From: Candidatus Rifleibacteriota bacterium
Lineage (GTDB): Bacteria > Muiribacteriota > Ozemobacteria > Ozemobacterales > Ozemobacteraceae
Assembly: GCA_015232575.1 (NCBI GenBank)
Contig: JADFZL010000005.1
Location: 1 to 64,000, forward strand
Length of the DNA stretch: 64,000 bases
Reading direction: 5' to 3'
Both the position numbers and the translations under genes were made by a program. Under the pieces are notes generated by a model, which made no database searches, was not told where the DNA came from, and worked only from the letters and a program-made list of their open reading frames with translations. Shown piece after piece: positions 36,125 to 44,740 of this stretch (positions are counted from its first letter, which is position 1; every line of letters begins with the position of its first letter).

Positions 36125-36584
36125 TTCAAACCCCCCGAAATATTATTTTACATATCACTGCAAGATTTCATACTAGTCTAACATTAATTTCTCTGTGTTT
36201 CCAGAAACTTTTCATTTTGCCGGCAATTAACCATCAAAATTCTATGAAACGTTCAGTGGCAATAACTTTCTTCATTAATAAACTAAGTGTGTTTTATTAT
36301 AACTTTTGGTTTTTTTCCTGATTAATATGCATCTCGAAGCGCAGTACATTGCTGCCGAAATAATGCGGCTGTTTATTGTTCAAGCAGACGCGATAAATCG
36401 CTCCCCTACGAGAGAAAGATTACTTTCATTTCGGAATGTCATTGATGGTTAAAATAAATTTTTCCAGAATACTGGCAAAAATTTGTCATAACAAATAACA
36501 AAAAAACTGGCAATTTTTTACCAATCTTTCTCAAAAATACCCTTAAAAACCTGTATTTACGGGAATTCTTGTCGGGCTTGCTGC
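36125..36584. other. Divergent intergenic region between the hemB operon and a TPR gene
   Basis: No coding frame is supported. A small partial palindrome lies at about 36387-36405 (GACGCGATAAATCGCTCC), a form often seen as a dispersed repeat. The far right end leads into the sigma-54 promoter of the next gene. Confidence 0.5.
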
Positions 36585-36603
36585 CTGGCATATTTCTTGC
36601 TTT
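36585..36603 (+). promoter_or_regulatory. Sigma-54 (RpoN) -24/-12 promoter
   Basis: CTGGCATATTTCTTGCTTT matches the RpoN pattern TGGCA-N6-TTGCT with GG and GC correctly spaced. It lies about 52 bases before the ATG at 36656. The paralogous gene at 61741-62487 has an even better match in the same position. Confidence 0.65.
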
Positions 36604-36655
36604 GTACCAAACGGTCTGAAGAAAAATTGTCAGATACATTAAATGGAGTGATCAA

Positions 36656-37564
36656 ATGAAAAGAAGGTTTTTTTCAGTTTTGCTCATGCTTGTTTTTTGT
36701 GCGTCAAGTGCTTTTGCATATTACACTTACCAGGATCTCCAGAGAGCCCACATGATAAGAGATCGCGGAGACTATTATGGAGCAAGAAATATTTACGACC
36801 AGATTTCCATGGATCGTACAGCAGACCGTGAAGTCAGGCGCGAAGCAGCTTATTTTATCGGTTTTTGCGATATAAGAACAAATAATCCGTGGCGTGCAAT
36901 CGAAAGCTATCGCAATTTTCTTTCAAGATTTGACAATGAAAGCCTTCTTTTTGTTCCGGATGCTCTTTTTGTTCTCGGACGCACTTATGAAGATGTAAGA
37001 GACATTAATTCAGCAAGATTTTATTATAATGAATGTATAAGACGTTTCAGAGGAACAGAATATTCCAGAAAGTCTTTTGAAAGACTAAGAGTAATTGGTG
37101 GTGGAAATAATAATAACAACCCATATCCGCCAAATCACCCACCGCACAATAACCCGTATCCTCCGAGTTATCCGCCACATAATAATCCGCCGGTACCTCC
37201 GTCACATCCGAATTATCCACCGACCTATCCGAATTATCCGCCGAATTATCCACCTAATCAGCCGAATTATCCGGGTTACCCACCGTCACACAATGTACCG
37301 GGGCATCATAGCCACCATTTCTCACTTCAGACAATGGAAAATACAGCTGTAGTTACTTCAAGCAATCCATTTGACGGATTCGAACTCAGTCAGGACAGAA
37401 TCAGCAAAGTAAACAACCTTGTTGATGCAGTAAAGAAGCTTGAAGGTGTTGACGCAGCAGTATCAGAACTTTCATCAGACGATCTCGAACTCGAAATTGT
37501 CCAGGAAGCTCTCAAGACTTTCAAAGACAAAGAAAAATTTGAATCACTTCACGAAGTTAAATAA
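36656..37564 (+). CDS. Exported tetratricopeptide-like protein with Pro/Asn/Tyr-rich linker
   Basis: This 302-residue protein begins with a signal peptide (MKRRFFSVLLMLVFCASSAFA). The mature N-terminal half (about 22-150) is TPR-like (DRGDYYGARNIYDQIS, EAAYFIGFCDIR, VPDALFVLGRTYEDV, SARFYYNECIRRF). Residues about 155-210 are a low-complexity PYPPNHPP / NYPPTYPNYPP tract. The C-terminal ~85 residues (LSQDRISKVNNLVDAVKKLEGV...KFESLHEVK) are conserved in the paralogue at 61741-62487, which lacks the proline tract. Such TPR proteins often assist envelope assembly. ATG 36656 follows GGAG. Transcription is probably RpoN-dependent and ends at a strong hairpin. Confidence 0.75.
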   Translation: MKRRFFSVLLMLVFCASSAFAYYTYQDLQRAHMIRDRGDYYGARNIYDQISMDRTADREVRREAAYFIGFCDIRTNNPWRAIESYRNFLSRFDNESLLFVPDALFVLGRTYEDVRDINSARFYYNECIRRFRGTEYSRKSFERLRVIGGGNNNNNPYPPNHPPHNNPYPPSYPPHNNPPVPPSHPNYPPTYPNYPPNYPPNQPNYPGYPPSHNVPGHHSHHFSLQTMENTAVVTSSNPFDGFELSQDRISKVNNLVDAVKKLEGVDAAVSELSSDDLELEIVQEALKTFKDKEKFESLHEVK

Positions 37565-37599
37565 CCAATAGCAAGTCTGAACTAATTCAGAAATTTTCA

Positions 37600-37650
37600 G
37601 AGCTCCAGGCGGAGACTGCTCTACTCATATAGCCTGGAGCTCTGTTTTAT
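37600..37650 (+). terminator. Rho-independent terminator
   Basis: An 11-bp perfect stem (GAGCTCCAGGC at 37600-37610 pairing with GCCTGGAGCTC at 37632-37642) is followed by TGTTTTATTT. It lies 36 bases after the TPR gene. Confidence 0.8.
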
Positions 37651-37677
37651 TTCAGGAATCAGGGAAAATGTATTTCC

Positions 37678-38934
37678 TCATGATTGAGGATGAAGATTGT
37701 GAAGAGCATTCAGGGAATATGCACGAAATGCCGGAATAAATGCCGTGATTTGTCCAAAAATAATTATTGCAGGTAAAATCAGGATATCAAAAGAACAAAG
37801 ATACATCGGGTCCAGAGACATTCCAGTTTCAGACTGAATAAGTCTTGTTCCGGAAAAAATCAGCATTCTTCCGAGAAAGATTCCCAGCAGCCCTCCAAAA
37901 GTGCTTATAAATAGTGATTCCGTCATAATAAGCCCGAACACCCAGCTTTTTGATGCCCCGAGACATCTTAGCAGTGCATAATCTCTTCGTCGCTCTCTTA
38001 ATGCATTTATGAGAGAGACAAAAAGAAAGGCAGAAGAATTGAGAACCACCAGAATTGACAATCCAAGAAGCAGGTAGTCAATCCAGCCAATGATATTGAA
38101 CAGCTGCGGCAATACCTCATTTGGAATTATTAACTGAGCTGCCGGATTCTTATTTAACATAAATTTCAGATCACGCACTCCCGGATGCATTATTCCACCT
38201 CTTATTTTTCGAATGCTCACAAGTGCACCCGAGATCTCACGTTTTTCCTTGTTAACAGCCATTTGTACAACAGAATTGTCGTGACCCTCAAGAGTGAAGA
38301 ATTTTTCCAGGGGAACATAAATTGCTCTGTCGTGAGGAGTTCCGGTTCTAGCCATAATTCCAACAAAAACGAGTCGATCGTTTCTGTGAACCGAACCACC
38401 GATATTGACTCCACAAACCGGATTAAATGAATCGCCAGGTTTAATTCCAAGCTTTTTTGCTGCCTCCCAGCCGGCAACAGCTTCTTTCAGATTCTTTTCT
38501 GCAAATGCTCTACCCTGGCCCCCTGAATCGGAATCAAAATTGATATATTTTCCGGGAAGATACTCAAAATTATTAAAAAAACTTGAATCAATAGCGTTAA
38601 CGCGAAATCCGCCGAAAGAATGGCCAGAACAAAACGGAATCACCCTTTCAACCACATTCTGGTTCTTTAATTCTTCAACAATGCGCCAGGGAACCTTTCC
38701 GGGCATTTCTTCAAGATGATATATTGAATTAAGTACAATTTGCAGAGGTGAGCCCTTTGGACCCAGCACTGCATCGACGCCCAGTCCAACGCGTGTAAAG
38801 TGAATATGAGTCTGATTCCTGAGTGATACCACCGTAACCATCAGGCTTACACCTAATGCAAGGCTGATAACAGAGGTAAGAGTTGATAAAAAGTGCTGAC
38901 GTAAGCTTTTTATTACCAGCGAAATAAAATTCAT
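37678..38934 (-). CDS. FtsX/MacB-type ABC transporter permease
   Basis: This 418-residue membrane protein has the FtsX-like permease layout: one N-terminal transmembrane helix (LTSVISLALGVSLMVTVVSL), a large extracytoplasmic domain of about 230 residues, then three C-terminal helices (about 275-300, 325-350, 375-400). The cytoplasmic loop RRRDYALLRCLGASKSWVFGLI is the coupling segment typical of this family. Its start overlaps the stop of the ATPase gene by 4 bases (ATGA), so the two form one transporter. In Pseudomonas aeruginosa a similar pair sits next to a DUF3299 gene in the zinc-responsive PA4063-PA4066 operon, and a DUF3299-like gene is divergent here. A related role in metal stress is an inference. 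Confidence 0.85.
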   Translation of the reverse strand: MNFISLVIKSLRQHFLSTLTSVISLALGVSLMVTVVSLRNQTHIHFTRVGLGVDAVLGPKGSPLQIVLNSIYHLEEMPGKVPWRIVEELKNQNVVERVIPFCSGHSFGGFRVNAIDSSFFNNFEYLPGKYINFDSDSGGQGRAFAEKNLKEAVAGWEAAKKLGIKPGDSFNPVCGVNIGGSVHRNDRLVFVGIMARTGTPHDRAIYVPLEKFFTLEGHDNSVVQMAVNKEKREISGALVSIRKIRGGIMHPGVRDLKFMLNKNPAAQLIIPNEVLPQLFNIIGWIDYLLLGLSILVVLNSSAFLFVSLINALRERRRDYALLRCLGASKSWVFGLIMTESLFISTFGGLLGIFLGRMLIFSGTRLIQSETGMSLDPMYLCSFDILILPAIIIFGQITAFIPAFRAYSLNALHNLHPQS

Positions 38935-39629
38935 AATTTTATCTCCTTCGTTTGCATTTCACTTTCGAAGGCTTTATTAATATCTCTTACTGCTATTGCT
39001 TTGGGAAATTTCCTGACAACATCCGGATCATGAGTAATAACAAGAATTGTACAGCCAGCGCGTCCGGACAGAGATAATATCAAGTCAATTATTTCGGCTG
39101 ATCGTATTGGATCAAGCGCTCCCGTAGGCTCGTCGGCAAGGATCAGGGATGGTTTGTGCGCCAGTGCCCGCGCAACAGCAACCCGCTGCTGTTCTCCGGA
39201 AGAAAGCTGAAACGGGTAATGCGCAGAGCGTTTATTCAGACCGACTTCGTCCAGCAGATCCATTGCCCTTTGCTTATCTGAAGCACAACCGGAAAGAGTC
39301 ATTCCCAGAAGAACGTTTTCAAGAGCAGTAAGCCCCTGAAGAAGATTATATGACTGAAATATGAATCCGATGTTTCTACCCCTGAATTTGTCTCGCTGAT
39401 GTTCAGAAAGTAGATCCAGACGCTGCGATGCAACTTCAACTTCGCCGGAAGTCGGACAAAGCAATCCGCCGATAATGTTAAAAAGCGTAGTTTTTCCAGA
39501 CCCGGAAGGGCCGTGAATAATGCACTGCTCACCACTTTCCACACAGAAATCCAAAACTCGCAGAATTTCCAGATCATAAGGCTGTTTTACCCGATATGAA
39601 CAGTTTTTCAATTTTATAATACAAGCCAT
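38931..39629 (-). CDS. ABC transporter ATP-binding protein (LolD/MacB-like)
   Basis: The start is ATG 39629 ([12 protein letters not shown]), with GGGGGAG 8 bases upstream; earlier codons would precede this site. The 232-residue ATPase shows Walker [11 protein letters not shown]-loop [20 protein letters not shown], signature [19 protein letters not shown], Walker [13 protein letters not shown] and H-loop VITHD, all intact. The GALD ending and QSYNLL are typical of the MacB/LolD/FtsE group that powers FtsX-type permeases without moving substrate through the membrane core. It partners with the overlapping permease gene. Confidence 0.9.
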   Translation of the reverse strand: MACIIKLKNCSYRVKQPYDLEILRVLDFCVESGEQCIIHGPSGSGKTTLFNIIGGLLCPTSGEVEVASQRLDLLSEHQRDKFRGRNIGFIFQSYNLLQGLTALENVLLGMTLSGCASDKQRAMDLLDEVGLNKRSAHYPFQLSSGEQQRVAVARALAHKPSLILADEPTGALDPIRSAEIIDLILSLSGRAGCTILVITHDPDVVRKFPKAIAVRDINKAFESEMQTKEIKL

Positions 39630-39960
39630 ATTACAATCTCCCCCGCAGTGTATAGCAACAGACAATATTGATTTCTGAAGTCATTATCGCCATGAAATAG
39701 ACTATATTTTGTTTGCATTTTTAAGAAATTCAGAGAATGATACTGCTTTCCCAATATATCGTAAAGCTCAAACAGATTAATCAAGAAAAAAGCCTTTGAA
39801 GCGCTTATCCTCATTAATATTAAGTTTCTTAACTCCGAAACTGATTCTCAAGAATCTTCCCTTGCTTGTATGGGAAATCCATGATAAGTTATACGGGAAG
39901 CCATTTACTGAAAGACAAAACCGAGCATCGTAAATTGCAGGATATTTATGTGAGGAATGT
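39630..39960. other. Divergent intergenic region, nothing recognised
   Basis: These 331 bases separate the ABC ATPase (minus) and the DUF3299-like/ankyrin gene (plus). No coding frame, strong hairpin or convincing operator was found. I looked for a zinc- or iron-regulator palindrome and saw none I would defend. Confidence 0.5.
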
Positions 39961-41487
39961 GTGCAAATATTATTATCAGTGATTTTTGTTTTTTTGACAG
40001 TTTTCAATTGTTCTGTTGCGACCGCTGAAAATGTAAAAATTAAGCCAGTAGAAGACTCTACCGGTCACTATTCGGTTGGAATTAATGATGATTCTCTGAA
40101 AGAGCATGATATCATTTCGTTTTCTCTTTTGAACAGATGGAATTACAACCGTGAAAACAACTCTGATGGTGCCCCTGAAGAGATTAAGAAACTGAACGGA
40201 AGTATTTTCAGCATTGCCGGTTTTATGTTTCCGCTTCAGGAAGGCGAAAAAATAAAGGCATTTTTGCTGATGGCTACAACTCAAACATGCTGCTATGGCC
40301 CACGTCCTCAATTTACTCAGTTTATGCTTGTCGAGTCTGAAAAACCTGTTGAATTTTCCAGAATAAGACCGGTGATTGTATCCGGAAAGTTTTTTCTTGA
40401 ACCAAAACCTGATGACGGCTACATTTTCCGGATGGAATGTCATGATATTCAGCAGACTGAAATAACTGAAAACAATTTTTCGGAAAATATGTACAATGCC
40501 AGTGATGTACGTGATTTTGATTTTTCTCTTCTTGAGGGTTTAAAAAAATCTGTTCAGAATACCGAACTGGAGCGTATTGCACTTCCTGGTTCGATCTCTG
40601 CATTTGTCGGTCAACTTGTCTCAATGAAAGGAAATATTGTTTTTAAAAAAGATTCTGATTCAGAGCACGCCTTTGTTCTTGCGCGTTATCCGTGGGATGG
40701 CTGCTGCCAGGGCACTCCGCCTGATATTTTTACATCTGTCGAAGTGTTTCTGGCTTCTGATGTTCGATTGCCGCAAATCTGGCAGAAAAGCGGAGTTTTT
40801 GTCGGAAATCTTTCTGAAAATAATGTTGAAACCAGAAAAAAAACGGGTTTCTTTACGTTGAAAAATGCCATGGTAGCATCATTGAGCAACGAATATGATG
40901 GAGAAATTGTGCTTTTCCAAAACACGCTTCCAATTCACAATGCTGTGTCAAATAATGATAAAGGTGGAATCAGGCTGTTTTTCAGATCGGGGTACAATAT
41001 CGATTCAAGGGATTCGTCAGGATTTTCACCGTTTCACTTTGCTGCTCAGTACAAAAACGAAGAAATGCTTTCTCTGCTTTACGATTTAAAGGCAGACATT
41101 CACGCTCTGAATAAGAATCACCAGACAGCACTTCATCTTGCTGCTGGCAATGGCAATGACGGAAATGTCTCATGGCTGATTGCAAAAAAATGTATGATAG
41201 ATGCAATTGACAACAATGGCTTTACTCCTCTTACATGGGCTCTCGCTTTAGGCCATTCGCGTTCGGCGGAGCTTCTTCTCAATGCAGGAGCGAGACACGA
41301 CATTCCAACAAAGCCCGGCGATTTTCCATGTCATCTGGCGATTAAATCACGTTTGCCCGCAATTCTTGATATTCTGAAAAAAAAGGGAGCTGATTTTTCA
41401 ATCAGAACAGCAAGTGGTGAAACTTGTATGCAGCTTGCGGAAAGATTTAGAATGAAAGATCACTTGATCAGAGTAATTTCTGAATGA
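39961..41487 (+). CDS. Exported protein with two DUF3299-like domains and ankyrin repeats
   Basis: The GTG at 39961 begins MQILLSVIFVFLTVFNCSVATA, a signal peptide. The 508-residue product has a first DUF3299-like domain (about 75-160; SIAGFMFPL...FLLMATTQTCCYGPRPQFTQ), a second copy (about 215-300; FVGQLVS...VLARYPWDGCCQGTPP), then about five ankyrin repeats (340-505; GFSPFHFAAQY, QTALHLAAGNG, GFTPLTWALALGH, FPCHLAI). The paired CC before a GxxP turn is the most conserved spot of both domains. DUF3299 proteins are periplasmic and often lie beside FtsX-type ABC transporters, some under zinc control; fusion to ankyrin repeats is unusual. Divergent from the ABC pair, it is probably its extracytoplasmic partner. 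GTG start and weak ribosome site (GAGGAA) lower start confidence. Confidence 0.7.
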   Translation: MQILLSVIFVFLTVFNCSVATAENVKIKPVEDSTGHYSVGINDDSLKEHDIISFSLLNRWNYNRENNSDGAPEEIKKLNGSIFSIAGFMFPLQEGEKIKAFLLMATTQTCCYGPRPQFTQFMLVESEKPVEFSRIRPVIVSGKFFLEPKPDDGYIFRMECHDIQQTEITENNFSENMYNASDVRDFDFSLLEGLKKSVQNTELERIALPGSISAFVGQLVSMKGNIVFKKDSDSEHAFVLARYPWDGCCQGTPPDIFTSVEVFLASDVRLPQIWQKSGVFVGNLSENNVETRKKTGFFTLKNAMVASLSNEYDGEIVLFQNTLPIHNAVSNNDKGGIRLFFRSGYNIDSRDSSGFSPFHFAAQYKNEEMLSLLYDLKADIHALNKNHQTALHLAAGNGNDGNVSWLIAKKCMIDAIDNNGFTPLTWALALGHSRSAELLLNAGARHDIPTKPGDFPCHLAIKSRLPAILDILKKKGADFSIRTASGETCMQLAERFRMKDHLIRVISE

Positions 41488-41955
41488 TTCTGCGACTATT
41501 TTCAAAATCCTCAGCTGATCAACTTTCATAGACTGCGCTGCATAAGCACTTCAAAGACGTCAGTATCCAGCATTTAACAACAGTGCCAACATGCCCGCGG
41601 TTCAGGCCGTACGGGACATTTCAAACTGTTCACCAGATACTTCGCAGTTTAGCAGATGATACTGACAATATAAGTATTCGAAAATACACTAATCCTGGTA
41701 AAAAAATAATTACACTAAATGTAAACCTTTTTTTACTTTTTTGTATCGCTTTCAGTTCATCTTATCTATTTTCCGAATATTCAGAAATGGCACTAATTTT
41801 GCGAATATTTGTGTAGCCTCAAATTGGAACTGCTATATCTCTGAGTTTTTCCTATTCGAAACTATACAGTGACGATTAATAGTGCCAGCCGGCCGAATTA
41901 TTATTTTGATACAATTCAAAATATGACTTTCTATGCTATTTTATGCTATACTGAA
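41488..41955. other. AT-rich intergenic region, no gene recognised
   Basis: This separates the ankyrin-protein gene from the pseudopilin operon. A 77-codon frame at 41583-41816 has no ribosome site and no signal of selection. No terminator hairpin was seen. Confidence 0.5.
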
Positions 41956-42080
41956 TACGCAGAATCTTAAATATGCGGTCATATTTGCGTATTAACTTTG
42001 TGGTGGTCTGTCATCTCGAACGAATGTGAGAGATCTCATGACATAGTATATGACTACTTTATTATAATTTACTGTACTAA
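41956..42080. repeat. Long dispersed repeat element containing a REP-like core, copy A
   Basis: It begins TACGCAGAATCTTAAATA, passes through TTTGCGTATTAACTTTG and the REP-like core (42009-42037), and ends ACTGTACTAA. A longer relative with the same beginning and end occurs at 50317-50474. No coding capacity; it resembles a small non-autonomous mobile element. Confidence 0.7.
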
Positions 42081-42164
42081 ATGATTAAGATAAATAAGTT
42101 TTATATCTTAGCAAAATGTTCGGGTCGAACTTTTAGTCCTGGAAAAAAATCAGTGATGGGTGAC

Positions 42165-42710
42165 ATGAAGAAAGTTCTATACAAAAAAAAAGGCGTAACA
42201 CTTATAGAAATAATGTTTTCGTTTATGATACTCGTTGTTGCGGTTCTGGCAGCGTGTGGAATGATTAATTTCGGACATAAGGGTACGAAAAAGGATTTCA
42301 GGAATGTCCGAGCCATACAAATATTAGAATCACGCATGAACCAGGTGCTGAAATTGTCCTTTAAAACGGTGAGTGATTCTTTTACCGGAACGAAAAAAAC
42401 TTTTACAGCTTCCGCAACATCGCTGCCAGGAGTGGAATTGGGAATTGATGGTTCAGGGGAAGATGCAATAAATGTCTCAGCAGTCTTTGAAAGACAATCG
42501 GTGACTTTCGGTTATCGTCCTATCGATATAGCAAATCCGGCATACTCACCGACAGCAACTCAAACCTGGACTTTCCTTTCTGAGACAAGCACCGGAGGAG
42601 TCTTTACCGATAAAATGATAAGAGCTGAAATAATTACAAACTGGACAGAAGAAAAAAAGGTATCCCGGAAACTGAATGTCGTCACGTTTCTTGTAAATCT
42701 GGAGAACTGA
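42165..42710 (+). CDS. Type IV pilin-like minor pseudopilin (PilV/GspI-like)
   Basis: The preferred start is ATG 42165, giving the leader MKKVLYKKKG and a type III (prepilin) signal G|VTLIEIMFSFMILVVAVLAACGM, with the invariant Glu at +5. An earlier ATG at 42156 or one at 42081 is also in frame; the long version would give an oversized leader. Mature length is about 171 residues with a C-terminal beta-rich domain. Prepilin peptidase would cut after Gly10. First gene of a plus-strand operon of three pilin-like proteins, two paralogous secreted proteins and one very large secreted protein, a layout like the pilV-pilW-pilX-pilY1 clusters of type IV pilus systems. Confidence 0.75.
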   Translation: MKKVLYKKKGVTLIEIMFSFMILVVAVLAACGMINFGHKGTKKDFRNVRAIQILESRMNQVLKLSFKTVSDSFTGTKKTFTASATSLPGVELGIDGSGEDAINVSAVFERQSVTFGYRPIDIANPAYSPTATQTWTFLSETSTGGVFTDKMIRAEIITNWTEEKKVSRKLNVVTFLVNLEN

Positions 42711-42714
42711 GATC

Positions 42715-43251
42715 ATGAAAACAAATCTTCAAAAAGTACTATCAATGATTTCGCTTCAGAGAAAAGGAATGGCACTTGTCATTGTGCTGACCTTCTCTAT
42801 GGTTCTCATGGTACTTGGCTCAAGTTATATTTCTTCTTTTTCAAGCTACAAACAGAATAATCCAAAGCATTTATCAAAAATACAGGCTGATTTTTTTGCA
42901 CAGGGTATTTCAAAACTTGCTTTGCTGAAGTTCAAAAAATTTCCTGCTGATTTTTACCATGCATATCTTTATGATATTGCAAGCAAAAAGAATCCAACAG
43001 TGGTTCCCAAACTGACTTCTCCAACGCCTCTTGAGGTTTTTCACAAGGAAAAGAGTAATGCATTACTTCAGGACAATTCTGGAATGAAAACAGGTGTCCC
43101 GGTGATTTATTATGACACAAAATTTTCACTTACAGCCACGAAAAACTACTCCTGCGATGCTCTCTTAATAAGCGTCACCGTCCAGATGAAAGATTCAAAT
43201 CCGCAGGTATACGAAACGCTGGTTGAAGCCAGCAGAAGCAGGATTTTATGA
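42715..43251 (+). CDS. PilX/GspK-like pseudopilin-related protein
   Basis: This 178-residue protein has an N-terminal RKG|MALVIVLTFSMVLMVLGSSY segment: a hydrophobic pilin-like helix after a basic leader, but without Glu5, as in PilX/GspK-type minor pilins. SYISSFSSYKQNN follows. Such proteins cap or initiate pilus-like filaments. It begins 4 bases after the previous stop and overlaps the next gene by 4 bases (ATGA), so it is firmly part of the operon. Confidence 0.7.
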   Translation: MKTNLQKVLSMISLQRKGMALVIVLTFSMVLMVLGSSYISSFSSYKQNNPKHLSKIQADFFAQGISKLALLKFKKFPADFYHAYLYDIASKKNPTVVPKLTSPTPLEVFHKEKSNALLQDNSGMKTGVPVIYYDTKFSLTATKNYSCDALLISVTVQMKDSNPQVYETLVEASRSRIL

Positions 43252-43958
43252 TTAACAGGCACTTTAAAGGCTATACTGTCATGGAAATTCTCATTGCAGC
43301 TTCATTGCTTGCAATGATAATAACTAGTCTGATTGGAATTTTCAGAAGCAGCAGCGACACCTTTAACGCAGGCAACTGGAGGCTTTCCACTCAGAAGAAT
43401 GCGCAATCGTTCCTTAGAATTCTGCGCGAAAACATTGAAAAAGCAAATTATGCCATGTCAGTTTACCCGGGCGCCGTTATTTCTTCACATCCAACTCCAA
43501 TATTTGTAAACGAAAAATGGTACAACACTTCCGCTCCATGTTCCGTCAATAAAACCGCTCTTTTTGCATCGATATCAACGACATATCGCGCACCGAATAC
43601 AGCTCTTGGAATAAGCGAAGAATCCGGAAGGTGGTCAGCTGTAGTATTATCATGCAATGATGATTCACTTGAGTTAAGACGCACTGGAGACAGATCTTCA
43701 ATCATAATGCCAACCGAATTCATATTTCCCGCCGGGAAGTTTGTTGAAGCGGGAAAAGAAGTAAATTTTTTTGCAAGATTGCAGGATGTTGACACTTTTT
43801 CGATTACTGAAAACCAGTCTAACGACGAGAAAACACTTATTTTCGATATTAAACTTGTCCGACGGGTTGGTGGAAAAAAAACGAATACTGTTCTAACAGA
43901 AAAGATGCAGGCTAAACTGCTTTCACGCGAAATTTCCATAAAAAAAATGACTAATTAA
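43248..43958 (+). CDS. PilW/GspJ-like minor pseudopilin
   Basis: The 236-residue product has an 8-residue leader MINRHFKG and a pilin N terminus G|YTVMEILIAASLLAMIITSLIGIF with Glu5 present. The long C-terminal domain is beta-rich and of unrecognised type. It overlaps both neighbours (ATGA with the previous gene; TAATG with a possible start of the next). Probable minor pilin in the same tip complex as the two preceding proteins. Confidence 0.75.
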   Translation: MINRHFKGYTVMEILIAASLLAMIITSLIGIFRSSSDTFNAGNWRLSTQKNAQSFLRILRENIEKANYAMSVYPGAVISSHPTPIFVNEKWYNTSAPCSVNKTALFASISTTYRAPNTALGISEESGRWSAVVLSCNDDSLELRRTGDRSSIIMPTEFIFPAGKFVEAGKEVNFFARLQDVDTFSITENQSNDEKTLIFDIKLVRRVGGKKTNTVLTEKMQAKLLSREISIKKMTN

Positions 43959-43975
43959 TGGAGGTAAATGCCGGA

Positions 43976-44740
43976 ATGTTTAAAAAAATTCCTGATAAAG
44001 CAGCAATCTTTGCTTTCTGCTTTATGACAGCGCTTAATCTTCAGGCACAACCAGCACTTGTTGTTGATACGCGCCTGATGCTGCTTGCGCACCCGCTCGT
44101 CCATCTCTTTGACCCATCTTCAAAGCGTTTCAGAAATACTCCATCTGAACCGGTTGATGAAGGTAATACAGGCGTTGAAAAGATCAGAAGTGAAGCAGAA
44201 AAAGTCGGTAAGCAACTTGAAGAACTTCCGCAAAAATATTCTGAAAAAATTGAGAATGCAAAATCTTCAAAAAAAGCTAAACTGATGAAGGAATTTCTGG
44301 AAAAGAAAGCTTATCTTGAAAATCATCTTGATTTGCTGATGAAGAGATCAAACGAAGCAATAAGCGTTCCCGGTCGTATTGGCATGACACCATATTCGTC
44401 GATACTTCCAACTGTTCAGCTGATTGCTCAGGAAATTCGCGAAACCACATCCAGGTTAAGTAAAAAGTACAATAGCGGCTGCGTGATTGATGTTTCTTCG
44501 CTTGCTCCGCTGAGTTCAGATCAAATACCTGACTCTCAATCAGATTTACTTAAAAAGAACATGCATTTTTCAATGAATACTGAACCGACAACCGCATCGG
44601 CGGAACTATTTTCATGGTTGGACACCGCAAAGAATTACTGGGCAAAAAGGAATTTCAAAATTATTGTGCCTGTATTGTACGGAGGAAAAGACGTTAGAAT
44701 TGAAGCTGCAGAAATTATCGCAAAACGGAGTAGCAAATGA
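43976..44740 (+). CDS. Exported coiled-coil protein, paralogue of the next gene
   Basis: The preferred start is ATG 43976 (MFKKIPDKAAIFAFCFMTAL), giving a normal signal peptide ending LQA; GGAGG lies 11 bases upstream. An ATG at 43958 in frame is the alternative. After cleavage the protein begins ALVVDTRLMLLAHPLVHLFD, then a charged helical region (GVEKIRSEAEKVGKQLEEL...) like OmpH/Skp-type coiled coils, and ends with VLYGGKDVRIEAAEIIAK. The neighbour downstream shares the DxRLM-x-L-x-HP opening and the GG-x-D-[VI] ending. Not assigned to a known family; a periplasmic or surface role in filament assembly is inferred from the operon. Confidence 0.6.
   Translation: MFKKIPDKAAIFAFCFMTALNLQAQPALVVDTRLMLLAHPLVHLFDPSSKRFRNTPSEPVDEGNTGVEKIRSEAEKVGKQLEELPQKYSEKIENAKSSKKAKLMKEFLEKKAYLENHLDLLMKRSNEAISVPGRIGMTPYSSILPTVQLIAQEIRETTSRLSKKYNSGCVIDVSSLAPLSSDQIPDSQSDLLKKNMHFSMNTEPTTASAELFSWLDTAKNYWAKRNFKIIVPVLYGGKDVRIEAAEIIAKRSSK

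Noticed and set aside
39630..39960. Zur or Fur operator for the divergent ABC/DUF3299-like genes
   Set aside because: Only loose AT-rich half-sites such as ATTATTATCA were seen; no palindrome of adequate quality.
41583..41816. 77-codon frame between the ankyrin gene and the pilin operon
   Set aside because: No ribosome binding site; composition is like the surrounding AT-rich spacer.
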